A DNA stretch of 64,000 bases from Tricholomella constricta. Taxonomy: Eukaryota; Basidiomycota; Agaricomycetes; Agaricales; Lyophyllaceae. Below the pieces are notes generated by a model. The model was not told where the DNA came from, made no database searches, and was given only the letters and a program-made list of their open reading frames with translations. The DNA is taken from positions 124,001 through 188,000 of the forward strand of contig JAACJP010000059.1 in NCBI GenBank assembly GCA_013368375.1. Reading direction: 5' to 3'. Of the stretch, positions 20,869-32,850 are shown piece by piece. Within the stretch, counting starts at the first letter, position 1. The number at the start of each line of letters is the position of its first letter. A program made the translations under genes and the position numbers.

Positions 20869-23800
20869 ATGGACTTCGCTATCTTGCCCCAACGACAAGG
20901 AAGATTACTCTCACCACTGGTAGGCTGCCTATCCGAGTTGAAGCATCGTATCTCTTTCCAACACTGCTTACACGATAGGAAGGTCCAGGACCAAATATAG
21001 CTCCCAGCAACGACCGTGTGATGTCGACCTTGAACAATGCGATCGGGACCATAAACGTCGTCAAAGAGCTTGTACCTTTCGATCTGGCGAAAGGGGTTCT
21101 ATCCACAGTGTCTGGAATCCTCACACTTGTGAAGGTGCGTTTCTTTTTATTTTCTACTGCGGATAGAGTGGGCTCAATCGCGAACACCCGTACAGACAAC
21201 TATTACGAACCAGAAGGACTTCCTTGAGCTCGCTGAGCAATGCCACAAGATTTCTCTTTTGATTTGGCGTGCTACAGATGGCGTACCGGAGAGTCATATC
21301 AGTCCTGTGATCCGAAGCGCATTGTCGGAATTGAATGAGTAATGGCACCCCATTATTATCAAATTATATAACATGCTAAGGTGGATTCTAGATCTGTGAA
21401 CGGAATATACCAGGCAGTTGATGAACGGACGCGAAAGCGTCTGACGTCGAAGGTCTTTCACGTCACGGTCAACAAGGAAACAATTGCGGGCTGGCACAAA
21501 GATCTGGACCGTTTCTTGGCTCTCTTCAACGTGAGCCTTTCCGTGTCGCTCTATGATCTTTCCTTTGACTTCACCTCATCTACAGACAGAACTCAATATT
21601 TCAACGCACCAGGAGCTCAAGGAACTCAAATCCTTATTCAAGAAGCATTGGGTGACTATGCAGTTCAAAACGTACGTGATCAACAGGCCCTTTTAAGGAT
21701 GATTAACTAACGTATGCATGCTAGAGAAGCGCTGGTATCTGATGTTTTACCGGTTCGTCCGCCGATATTTATGGGAAGAGACGCCCTTGTTCAGGAGACC
21801 GCCAATTTCCTGTTGGAAGCCCATCACGTTGCCCTCATCGGACCCGGTGGGATGGGGAAGACTAGCATCGCACAGGCGGTAATAAACGAGGATTCTATAT
21901 CGGCGAAGTTCGGTCTCCGGTGATACTTTGTCAGATACGACGACGTGAAAGCATCCCAGATTACGCACGCGACATTTCTTGACCGCATTGCGCGCTGCTT
22001 GGGAATCAGCTCCTCGGGGGCGAACATTCGAAATCTGATATTGCACGAGCTTTCCTCCTCCGAGGACCTTCTTCTTGTTCTCGACAACGCTGAAACCTTC
22101 CTGGATGCTGCGGTCGATCTCAGCCTCATTACTAATTCCATTGACGAATTTGGCGCCCGTCCCAACATTGTGTTGATGCTTACAACTAGGACTGCAGGTC
22201 TTTCGCCTAACCTGCCGTGGAAGCGGGTGGAAGTTCCCGCACTCGACGAGATCGCTGCCTGCGCTGCGTTCGAGGCGATATACCCGCTCCCCATGAAACC
22301 ATCGATCCTGAGTCCGCTACTCTCTGCGTTGGACTTTCATCCACTCTCGATAAATCTCCTCGCTCAAGCGGCTGCACAGAACAGGTGGTCTGTCGAAGAG
22401 CTGATCGCTGCATGGGATCGCACGAAGGCTCAGGCGCAGGCTCGGGCTCGTCTTCTTGAAAACGGGGGCGGGAAATTTAATAGCATAGCCGCGACCGTCG
22501 AGTTGTCCTTAGATTCGCCTTCTCTCAAGAAATTGGGTGGTATCGTGCGCGATCTCTTACAGCTGATCGCATTCCTGCCACAAGGCCTCACGAAGCCCGC
22601 TTGCTGCAAGTTTTCCCCTCTATCGAAGAAATCGAACGCTTCACCGAAGCTCTTTGCAAGCATTCCCTGGCTTATCGGAAGAGCGGTTTTATCACTATGC
22701 TCGCTCCGATCCGCTTCTATGTTTCATCCGAATACAACATCCCGTCTTCTCCTTTCATCCCACTCCTTGATCGTCTCCAAGCGTTCTACGACGCCCAGCT
22801 ACGGCGCGAGCTCGTTGAAGCCACCCTAATCCGGGAAGAGGACGTCAACATCGAGCACGTCATCGCTTTTCGCATTGAACACTGCGACGTTAAATCCACC
22901 GAGTACGCGTACAGGCTCGCAGCGCTCTTCCTGGTGTCCTTGATGCAACAGAAACCTCGAGCGACGGCTTTATACCATTATATCAAGAAAGTAAAATGCG
23001 ACGCGCAGACAAACTCTTTGCCATGGTTTCCTATTGCCCGTCGCCGGACAAAGGCAAACATGGCAGCTCAAGCGAATTGTCTTCTTGTGCTATCGTCTTC
23101 GCAGATGATGATTGGGCAGTCCGCTGAAGCGCAGGAAGCGCTTAGCGAGGCACACAACCTCGCTGTAAAATGTTGTTCCACACAGTTAACGAAGTTCACA
23201 GAGGTCGTCACAGCCCAGGCGTACATATCGAAGGGCAACTTGATTATGGCCGAATCAATGTACGAAAGTGCATTGAAACGGAAAACCTACTTGTTCTTTC
23301 AGGCCAAATCTGATCGATACATTGATTCGATGATATACGGTGGCCTGGGCGACGTCTTGTCAATGAAAGGAAAACCTGGCGCTTCCGAAATGGCTGTCAA
23401 GACACTTTCCTCGGCACAATGTATCGGCAATATCGATGGCATCCGGTTATCAGAATCCCAAATGGGCCTGGTTGCACTTTTGGGCGGAAATTACGACGTT
23501 GCCCGAAAACATTTCGAGTCGTCCGGAGAAGGTCTCACACATCATTCAGCACTTTTGTTTAGTCTCCTTTTCTTGGTGGATGTGGCCCATCGTCAGGGAC
23601 AGATGACGGATGCAAAGGCGTTTCACGATCGACTGGTTGTGATTTTCCAGAAGGCGGACATAAATGATCTGTTTGTCGCGGAGGGTCGGGCCACCCTTGC
23701 AGCGTACACTGCTCAAGAGAGAAACGTTGCACAGGCCCAGGAGCAACTATATTGGCTCTTTGACCAAGTGACTAACCCCATCCACCACACCGTGGTCAAG

Positions 23801-24127
23801 GTTGCCTACTCCGCCGCGCACATTGAGCTTCTGGATAACAACTTTCCCAAAGCAGTGGAGATGTTTTGTCAAACTACTTACTGGGCCAAAACATTCACAG
23901 CCAACCCCGATCAGGAGCTACATGCGAAGTGCGCCCTTGGGAAACTCGCGGTCCTAGATACGGATTTTGCGTCGGCTAAGGCTCTATTTTCAGAGGTCCA
24001 GGCACGCTGCGACTCCATGGGAGTTCTGACAAATTCTCTTCCCTACCAGCCTTTGTGCCACACGTTGAGCGATAGGTTCACAGGGTGGACTCGATTTCTG
24101 GAAGGTAGCCTTCAATCTGTATCGTGA
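20869..24127 (+). pseudogene. Full-length NLR paralogue with one stop and one frameshift
   Basis: Exons A-F at 20869-20919, 20979-21134, 21214-21338, 21392-21530, 21586-21671 and 21725-24127 match the NLR at 1276-4526; exons A-E have identical lengths and phases. The N-domain (STLNNAIGTINVV, LVPFDLAKGV), P-loop GPGGMGKTS, Walker B LLLVLDNAE and TPR-type repeats are all present. Two lesions break it. A TGA at 21921-21923 replaces the CGA that encodes Arg in copy 1 (a C-to-T change at a CpG), and one base is missing near 22591, shifting the frame for the C-terminal ~510 codons, which otherwise stay open to 24127. The decay is recent: the rest of the frame is preserved. A short N-terminal product could still be made. 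A base-calling error at either site cannot be excluded. Confidence 0.85.
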
Positions 24128-24326
24128 TCATTGATTTTCATCCCCTTCCCTCTGATATGCCTCCTCCCTTGAATGATATATATACCTGTCGTGTAGCGGA
24201 TGTCATCAGATCGAATATATTTGACGTCACCGTAGCACATGCGTAGCTAGAGCCAGAGTACACAAATTCGGGCTACAAGTGGGAAGACCAAAGCGCAGAA
24301 TTAATCAATCCGTGTGAGACCTTCAT

Positions 24327-24780
24327 ATGTTCTCCTCCTCGAATACAAGCAGTTGGATACAGCGGTCAAGGCCCCGAGCATGTCCAACCCAGCCGGGAAA
24401 GCAAGTACAAGATGAAGTATACCAGACTGTGTCCGAGGTGTCTTCGATGGTCCAACCCTTGGACGCGAACGCAATGCCATTTCGCTCTCGAGCCCAAGCG
24501 TCTTGGATCCAAGAAGAAAAAACACTCAATCGGCAAGCTCGACATACCTTACGCAGGCAGATGTCTCTCTCAACATTAATCCCGGCCTCCCTTGTCAAGT
24601 TGAAAAGGGACAGAACGACTCAGATTCTCAGAACACGCCGCCTCCGCCACTACCATCACCTCCACCTTTACCGCCGCTTGCTCGCCCGAAGCTCGCACTC
24701 TGGGGCTCTCCATCCAGTCCTCTGCCTACATTAATTGCTACAGCTCCAGGCCCGCAACAGAAAAGGGAGAAAGCTTGAAT
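24327..24780 (+). pseudogene. Second degenerate fragment of the gene at 25207
   Basis: Nucleotide similarity to the 5' half of the intact gene is clear: the ACAAGCAGTTGG region, AAGGCCCCGAGCA, GATGGTCCAACCC, then CAGAACACGCCGCC and CTCTCCATCCAGTCCTCTGCC, in the same order and orientation. Frames are interrupted throughout. Confidence 0.75.
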
Positions 24781-25206
24781 ACACTGAGGCTCCGGCTTCT
24801 GGGAGAGGCAGATGGGTTTGCGACGAGGGTGAGGGAGTCGATGAGAACGACTCACAGAGTCATTGTTGCAAAGCTGATGAGACTAACAGTCACCAATGCG
24901 GCGTAAAATGTTCATCGCGACACGAAGAGACGGGGATTCAAATATTCACCAGTCAAACATCAAATGGCACACGCTTGCAACACATGTGGCCTGGCGTAGT
25001 GATGAGGCAGTTTCTACAAAGTTCAGTGAGTGCATTATAAAGGTGAGTGCATACGAGAGGCGTGCGGCAATCATAGAGCACGTGAGGCGCGATAAGGACG
25101 ACGCGTTGGTTGGAGTTGTGTACGCGTTCATTATGTGACACGTGGGACTCCACGTCACTTTGTGTTATATTCTCACCACCACCGTTGCAGTTGCATTCTA
25201 CTACTC

Positions 25207-25870
25207 ATGGGCTCGTCGCAAAGCATCCTATCCTCCGAGGCCGTCGTCACTTTCGTCGTCGTCGCCGGCGCTGTTGGTCTCGGATACAAGCAGTTGGCGC
25301 CAGCAGCGAAGGCTAAGGCCCCGAGCACAGCCAGCCCAGCCCCGAAGGGCAAGAAGAAGGCGAAGAAGCATACTGCATCACAGGCATCACCGCCTCCATC
25401 CCCCGCAGTCGTCTCCTTCCCTGCCGTTCTCCCAGGTGGCTTCGATGGCGATGGTCCAACCCTCGAGGCCGACACCGTCCCCGCCCCCGAGCCCAAGCGC
25501 CCTAAATCGAAAAAGAAAAAGTCCAAACTTGCCAGCTCGACAACACCCACGCAGGCAGATGCCCCAGCGCCAATCCCAGACTCCTCCGTCAAATCCAAAA
25601 AGGGCAAGACGACCCAGAACACGCCGCCCCTGCCCCCGCCATCCACCTCTACCGCCGCCTCCTCACCCGAAATCCGCGCTCTGAAGCACTCCATCCAGTC
25701 CTCCGCCTCCATCGACACCGACGGCTCCTGGACCCGCGTTGAGCCCCGCCGCTCGCGTGCTCCAGGCACGTCTGCTGCGGAGCTCACCACCACCACCGCC
25801 ACCACGACCAGTGCAAGCGAGGCGGACGCTCCGACCCCCGGCACCGCGTCCCCTGTCGCCGACCGCACGG

Positions 25871-25905
<35 letters not shown>

Positions 25906-26661
25906 CATGGCTTCGTTGCCCGCAGCGTGCCTGACTCGAGACGCACCCTCGCCGAGCGTCTCCTCCCCAAGCCCCGCAAAACGGGCGTCGACGAGTTGCG
26001 TATCCCCCGTCCCTTCCCCTCGTTATGTGCGGTGTTGATTAACTCCCTCCTCACCTAGCATGCTCGAAACACCAGACCACCCCGCCCTCGCTCGCGTCAT
26101 GCGCGTCCAACCGCGCCCGGACGAACAGCCTGCATCCGGGTTCTCGTGGGGCGACTACGAGGACGTGCGGAACGACGGGGACGGCGAGGATAACGGGGAC
26201 GACGACGACGGGTGGGGCGTCGTCAAGAGCCGGCGGTCGCGTACGTCTCACGTTTCTCTTTCTCCTTCATCCATCCCTGTTTCCCTTTTCTTCTTATACA
26301 ACCGACTACATGGTGATTATGGGCTTACCGCTTGTGTTTCTCTCTTGCAGGCCCCGACCGCGCCCCGGCCTCCGCCTCCGCTTCGCCATCCGCTTCCCAG
26401 GTACTGCACAAGGGTACGGCGCCGGAGGCGCTCACGAAGCGCCAGCGCCAGAATGCGGGGAAGCGCGACGCGCAAAAGGCGCAGAAGGCACAGGCGGAGG
26501 AGGAGCGGCTCGCGGCGCTGGCGAAGCACAAGCGCGCGCTGGAGAGGGAGAGGATGGCGGAGCAGCAGCAGCAGCAGCAGAGGGCAGGGGGGAAGGGCGC
26601 GAAGGTGAGTGGGGGGATGATGGCGAGCGTGGATGAACGAGGAAAGCTGGTTTGGGAGTGA
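25207..26661 (+). CDS. TM-anchored, disordered basic/acidic protein, hypothetical
   Basis: Exons 25207-25994, 26059-26240 and 26351-26661 give 426 aa. A short N-terminus and one TM helix (AVVTFVVVAGAVGLGY, ~11-27) are followed by a long disordered region with basic blocks (KGKKKAKK, KRPKSKKKKSK), Ser/Thr/Pro stretches and an Asp-Asn run encoded by a (GACAAC)n-like repeat. After W(T/V)RVEPRRSR-type and GWGVVKSRRSR motifs the last exon encodes a charged helix (KRQRQNAGKRDAQKAQ) with a Gln run, and the end GGMMASVDERGKLVWE looks like a conserved motif. I recognise the layout as that of uncharacterised basidiomycete proteins, possibly ER- or organelle-tethered; no biochemical role can be read. 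The first intron uses a GTTGCG donor. Two degenerate copies precede it. Confidence 0.75.
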
Positions 26662-27174
26662 GTCCGGCGTGGAGGCGTCTCTTTGAGGGACTGTGTGGCA
26701 GACAGTAAAGGGAAGGAGGCAAGGAGTGCTTATAATTAAACGAATTTTTGGTTGCCTTGGACTGGATTTGGAGGGTGATTTGAGGGCTTGGGGTTTTGTG
26801 TGGTGAGACGGCGCTTGTCGCGCGCTCGTCGATGCTGCGTACCGTCCGTCACCCACCCAACATTGTGTCTCTGGTACCCACCCAAGATTTGCGTCTCTCT
26901 GCTTGCTCGACGATTCTGGATGCCTGCGGCTGCTGAATATCGCTTTACTTGTTGCTCTATTTGGAGGGATGTCTCTAACAAAGATCGATTTAAATTGAAG
27001 GTGAGAACCCGATTTATTTAGCTGACTTGTGTTTTAACAGCACCGTAAGCCGTAACGCTCCTCAAGGCGCGCCCTCGCAGCCTAAGCTTTCCTGGGTTCT
27101 CACACTAATGGTTTGTCTGCACCTGCGTCTCGCGTTTAGAACGAAGATGGGGCGGTTGGGCCTGTGAGCGATCA
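26662..27174. other. Intergenic
   Basis: Nothing recognised. Confidence 0.5.
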
Positions 27175-27885
27175 AACGCGCGGCCGCCTGCAAGTTTCGA
27201 CTACGAACTTGGAGCGGTGACAAGAACGAGAGTTTATCGATATCGCCGGCGTCAGAAGACCGCTCACGGCACCGCCAACTGAAAATAATATTTGCCAGGA
27301 CAGCGAGAATGGGAACGGGGCTTCATCATCGTGACAACGACGCTATGAAGTACCCCGGAACCGAGTCAGTAGCGCTGGCGAACGATGGTGTCCCTCCCAA
27401 TCATTGAAGTCTGGTACATTTGGGCTAGATGGAAATGATGGCACGGTCTGGATGGAACGTTGAACAGATTCTAGAGTCTGCGTGCCATTGCCAGAACGCA
27501 GAATTGATCACTAGGCTCCCTGGTTCCGCGTCAACGAGTTGGCTTTGGCCAAAAGGTCATCCGTGGCCCCCTCCCCCTTCTATCGCTATCGTGCCGAAGT
27601 GTGTTTACCCCGAATAGTGCCCGCGCATGAGATTGCGGTCGACCTTTTCTTGCATGGCGCAAGGCGATACTGCACCGCGTCGACAAGGCTAAAGCTGGAG
27701 GTCCACTGGAAAAAGCATGCTATTACGCGCCGCTGCGATGGTGTACAGCTCCCTGCTGCAGTCTTGAGACGACGCCGCTGTGCAGGGAAGAGGCTATGTG
27801 GCCATGGGTGAGCGTTCTAAAACGAAAGAAGAAAGACCGGGAGAGGAGGTTTGAGATGGAGAGAGAGAGAGAGAGAAAGAGCCGG
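27175..27885 (+). repeat. Segmental duplicate, block B copy 1
   Basis: About 700 bases collinear with 34450-35180. Shared stretches include CTGCAAGTTTCGA, CGGCGTCAGAAGAC, CTCACGGCACCGCCA, CTTCTATCGCTATCG and GTGCAGGGAAGAG. The similarity ends in a GA-rich tract at about 27885. Confidence 0.8.
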
Positions 27886-28272
27886 ATTTCCTCGAACCAG
27901 GGATCCAAGGGACGAGGAGGCGGATGAAATACAGGAGTGGGTAGCTTTTATAAAAGAGTAATTAGGGTATGAATGGAACCGTAAATATTTAACATTGTGA
28001 AGCGAACGAGAGAAAGCAAGGGTCGTTTCTCGATCGAGTTGATCATGATCACGTGGAGGCCGCACGGTCACACTCAGTGGGGAGACGCAACACCGCTGAG
28101 ACTCCGCGGCTGATGACTCAGCGCACAGCCACTATCAACCTGCGATTCACGTCCCATCTGCTCGATTTGTTCGAAACGACATCCTGCGCGCGAAACTGCA
28201 ACAGATAGGTAAGTATTCCAGCTGTACATACTTAGCATACATGAGAAATCAAATTTTGAGCATTTTAGATAT

Positions 28273-31182
28273 CTAAATCATGTTATCCTCGTAGTCTGAT
28301 GAATATATCAAGTCTTCGTCCGAAGTTTTCAAGCTGTAGTCACCCTCCACCACCGCCGAACTCGGAAATTCAAACTCGCGATACCGCTGGATCGCCTTTT
28401 TGAGCTCATCTACACGAGCTAGGTTGACTTTCATGTGACTCTTGAGTGGCACCTTAGAGGTGACACCCGGAAAGAGTTTTGTCTCGTGGTCTCGATGCCA
28501 GTCCAACTGGCGGTTTAGCTCTTCCTTCCGGAGGTTATATACCACTGCTTCATCCAGGATCAGGCCCTTCCTCGCGGTCTCTGTGATCTCGGCTGCTTGT
28601 TTTTCGCGTTTCTCTGCTCGTTTGGCTTCCACTCGATGGTTCTCGGCGACCTTCTCGGCATCCGCGCGCATCTGGGTTTCCATCAGTTGCTTCTGCAACT
28701 TCGACGCGTCCTTCTGGCGTGCCACGGTGCGTAAATACTGCTCGTCATCGTGTCCAGCTAATTTCTCGCGATGAAAGGCCTCGGTGTCGTTTCGCTTCGC
28801 GACGAAACCAGCGTTGAACTTGTGAATCGTCTCTGCGGATCGGTGCCTCTGCCCTAGTCGCCAGCTACCCAGTGCGCCCTCGTTGACATCATTTGTGCTC
28901 GAAAAAAAAAGCTCGGCCCTCTCCTCTTCGGTCAATCTATCAATTGCCCCTCCTTTTGTGAATTCATCCGAGAAGCGCTCTGTAAAAGCGCTGTGCGCTC
29001 CCTTGAGAAATGCAGAAATGGCACCATCAAGGTCAGAGTACTCCTTCTCGTGTGATTGAACTGTTCTCATGACTTGCTTTCCCCATGTATCCCATTCCTG
29101 TCCATCCAGGGTGCTGTCCTGGTGGGAGGCATCAGCGGCAGTCCACAACGACGGCTTCGCAGCAACCTTCAAGAGAAACGCGGCCTTTCTCTCGAAAAAT
29201 GGTCCAAGGTCAAGCAGATTGTCGTGAAGGCGAACGTGCTTCATGAACGGCCGTGATACACAAACACAGTACATGGCGAGGACGCAGAACTCCACAAAGG
29301 TCGGTTCATCCTCTAGTGCAGCCAAGAAGTTCTTCTCGATGTTTGTTAACCCAGGTTTATCTTTTCCATCACGGACGAACTCCATGAAAATGATGAATTC
29401 CTTTCGGTAAACGATGATGACAGCGGATGCTTCTCCATGGGAGCCATACCGTGTGTTGCTGACGTCCGGGTAGGGGACAGGTTCGCCCATGTGGACCTCC
29501 ATGAAAAAGTTGTACGTGTCTTGTTGGCCCTTCTTCTTGTCCTTATTTCGGCAAATCATCCCTCCCAGCATCGTTGCATGGCTCGCACCACGTTTCGATG
29601 CCTCGGCAGCTCGCTTCTCGACAGCAGTTGGGTTTGAGGGATCAGCACAGCTTCGAAGAACAGCTGTGTTGTCCTTGTTGGCAAGGAGGATGGGCGGTGT
29701 TTTTCGAAGTAAGTTCCAGTACTCCTGCATTGCCTTGTCACCCCATTTGACGGTATTCAAGTCCTTGTGCATGCAGCAGCCGGTGCGAATGAATCTGGTG
29801 AGTTTTTCGCGATCGGCCTTCGAGAGGGCCTCGAAGACATCGAGGCCGATTTCACGCACAACTTTTGTATCAAGTGTCATCTTCTCGTCGTCGCTCAGCT
29901 TCTGCCACTCCGAATACCCTCCCAGCTCCTCAACAAGTCGCATCTTGAAGGGTAGAAGATATGCCACCACGCGTGTTGCAGGTAGGGCAAAGATAGCTTC
30001 TTCTCCTAGGCACTGCAGAATGACGTCGAACTTCCATTCGTAGAGGATCTCATGACCCTTCTTTTGATCTGCAGCATGATCCCCACTGGTGCCAATCAAG
30101 CGGTACACAAAATCGTCGGCGCAGAACACACGCTTCTCGCGTTTAGCCAGAGGGCTCGCGTTGAAGACCCTCGCTATCTCCTCGAGCCGTCCACGAAGGC
30201 CCTCGATCTGGGTTTTGCTTGTGTGGTTTACGGAGGTGCCGATTCCAAGTGAGCGTGTTTTCCATTGTGGTTCGGCATCAGGTTGAGTATAATCGACAAC
30301 CTTGATGGCTATAGATCGGGACTCGTACTCAATGTGCCGATGAGATGTTGAGTCTGAACTGTACGAGATCTCTGAAAGCGAACATGTCAGCAATATATTT
30401 ACAGGTCATATAAATATATTCTTACTGTCTGTGGTAGCCATCTCATATGCTAACTGAATTTCTGCAGCCACACCCGACTCGAGGACTGCACGCTGGACTG
30501 TCCTCTGGCTCATCGTGCGGTCAACCTCTATTCCAATCATCTGGCCAATTTTGGTTATCGCGGTCCCAATATTCTTCTCTGCAGTCCCGATCGATGCAAG
30601 GTATCGTGCCATTGCGCGAGCCTGCGCTGTATAAACACCCTTCTCGGTCATCCGGAAACTCTTACAGCGTGCCGCCGCCTTCCGAGCATTTTTTTTCGAT
30701 AGCTTCACCATCTTCTTCAACCCTCTGCATTGTCGTCGCAACCGGGCCCTCTCCTCAATGAATACTTGTCTCTCCTCAGTGAGTATTTTGATTTTTGATG
30801 AGAATATTGCAAGAACTTGCTGAATATCATCCTCCATGTCTGCCCTCTCTGCCTTCAGTCTTTCATTTTCCATCATCAGCTTCTGATTGTCATCCTTCAG
30901 CTGCTTCAATTTCTTTTTTCCTGCTGCCACCACATCTTCCAACCTCTTCCTTCGCCTTCTCTCATTCCAAAACCTCTTCATAGCATATTTTGTCTTCCAT
31001 GTGAGCATAGCAAGCTGTGTTTCCTTGTATTGTTGATACAGTGTCCTTTTGCGAGCTTCCAGACGTAGATCCAGGGCTTTTATTTGTTCTAGACGGAATG
31101 AACAGCACTCTCAGGCAACCACAAGGCTGTTTTGCTGTGCTTCTGACCGCCGTTTCTGTTTCTTGGTGTACTTGCGCGCCAT
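28273..31182 (-). CDS. Large uncharacterised protein of a lineage-expanded, mobile-looking family
   Basis: Main exon 30371-28273 (~699 aa) joins exon 31xxx-30426 through the intron 30425-30372 (GTAAGA..TTTCAG). The upstream exon encodes a long coiled coil (DDNQKLMMENERLKAE, FIEERARLRRQCRG) and runs open above 31008; a first exon probably starts at ATG 31182 (MARKYTKKQKRRSEAQQ) across a very short or decayed intron. The main part has motifs I associate with repeated Agaricomycete proteins of unknown function (KWGDKAMQEYW, NKDKKKGQQDTY, NTRYGSHGEASA, LDLGPFF, NDVNEGALGSWR). No KDZ, Plavaka or other transposase motif was recognised. Asp/Glu-rich motifs such as SNTRYGSHGEA and STNDVNEG could belong to a nuclease core, but this is speculation. 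Host gene or transposon gene remains open; its position in an insertion favours the latter. Confidence 0.6.
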
Positions 31183-31777
31183 GTAGTTATGAAGAACGAT
31201 TATTAGATGAAAGCAAGTGATTATCGAATGTATAGCACAGTGATTTCTTGTCCAGAGTTGTAGTACCAGACCCTGTGTAGCAATTTCTGTGTCGCGACGC
31301 GTTATTTACAACTGCTTGTGCAGCCAAAAAAGGAAATGTCACGCGCCTTGACGCGTGTTATGTCAGCTAATGAGCGCGTCTTGATGAGTCAAATACTGAG
31401 ACCAAATTCAAGATCAGATAAGTCAGCTACAGTCTCAATTGTTGCGGAAACCTCCTTTTTCACATCATAGCCAGGTTTTGTTCAGATTACTACAACAGTA
31501 TATTGTCTCAGACTGACAATAGTATGCATGAACGCGTGATATTTTGGGGATGACTTCGATTTTTATGAATCTTTTCTTAAGAGACCCTAGGCATTTGATC
31601 AAAATTGTATTTACTGACTGTTTGAGAACGATGTCGGGCAAGTTGAGGTCACAATTTGGATTTACTTATTTTCCTTTCAGGATACAGTAGGATCAAATAT
31701 GTACAAACATCGTCGGATTTGCCCACATTGCGTCTCCCCACACTCAGACTTCAGTGTCACTGTGGCACTGGCTCAAC

Positions 31778-32411
31778 CAGGAGGGGTGCCTATGCTGTGA
31801 GAGGCTATATCCTAAGAAATACAGAAACTGGGAAAAATTGGCCGTTTTCACCGATCCTAAAAGTACATAAACCGCCAAATTTGGGTGTGCTCCCCGATCC
31901 CGCCTGGGTGCAGAAGCCTGGACCCAGCTGTGTTGACCGATCCTACGAGTACAGAAAACCACGTGTGCTAGCAGCTCTAAGGGCCGCCGCCTGACACTAA
32001 CAGAGCGCCGCCATATTGTCACCCCGCGCCCTCGCCTCTTCTCCACATTTGTGCATGCCACCCGCCGTTTCGCAGTCAGCAAGCGGTTTGGCATGTCCCC
32101 GCCGTGCCCAGGCTTCCAAATAAGAACACGCTCACCTCAGGAACTGTCTCAGAGTTGGATTCTGACTCGGACAATGATAAGAGCCGGTGCTTCCTGCTAT
32201 CTCTACACTACTTTACAGTCCTAGGCTATACTATACCCTCCTTATAGTTTTGGAAAAAATTACATGTTTGATCCTTATCAAGTACATAAATTGCCTAATT
32301 TGGAAGCACCCGATCCTGATGGGTACAGAAACCGGCAAAATTGACCAGGACAGAAATTGCGAATTTTGGGGGTTTTGGATATAGCCTCTTACAGCATAGG
32401 CCCCCCTCCTG
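31778..32411. mobile_element. Small element with 35 bp inverted repeats (MITE-like)
   Basis: The 35 bases 31778-31812 and the reverse complement of 32377-32411 differ at two positions; both read CAGGAGGGG..CCTATGCTGT and end AGAGGCTATATCC. Degenerate inner repeats around GTACATAAA..CC/GCC and CCGATCCT also recur. The 560-base interior has no convincing gene. A non-autonomous transposon is the simplest reading. Confidence 0.65.
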
Positions 32412-32433
32412 CTCAACCCCATCAACCTCTGCC

Positions 32434-32850
32434 ATGACTACTTCACCAACCTCCGCACCGTCTACTTCCGTAACAGTCACAGCAGATGAATTAGCTCATG
32501 CACTTGATAAAATGGGATTAACAGAATCGGTATCGGCGGCATTGCTATATGACACAATTCTGCAACTGCAGTCCCCGCCACAGTCTGAAACCATCCCAGG
32601 CCCCGCCCTTCAGAGTAAGTCCGATTAGAACAACCCTTTCTAACAACAATAGAAAACCAAAATTTCAGCTGCAAGGGACGACGACCAGAAAGTTCAAGAT
32701 TCCTCTGGCCAACCGAGTCAATTCAACACAACGAGACCAGGCCCCGACTTTTTCGACCCAGTTCGTGTCGAGAAACGTCGTAAATTGCGGGAACTTATGA
32801 AGGAATCGTACCCCGATGGCATCCCACCGCCCTACGTAGTCATGATCTGA
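32434..32850 (+). CDS. Small acidic/basic hypothetical protein, 120 aa
   Basis: Exons 32434-32614 and 32669-32850, with intron GTAAGT..TTTCAG, are in phase and yield 120 aa. The N-terminus is Ser/Thr-rich, then a helical segment (ADELAHALDKMGL), and the end is basic with a proline turn (EKRRKLRELMKESYPDG, IPPPYVVMI). No known domain. It starts 23 bases after the right inverted repeat at 32411 and lies in the same inferred insertion as the 28273-31182 gene, transcribed in the opposite direction, so it may be the second protein of the same element. Confidence 0.6.

Noticed and set aside
25173..26054. 293-codon minus-strand open frame
   Set aside because: Antisense of exon 1 of the TM-anchored gene at 25207; no start context or domain.
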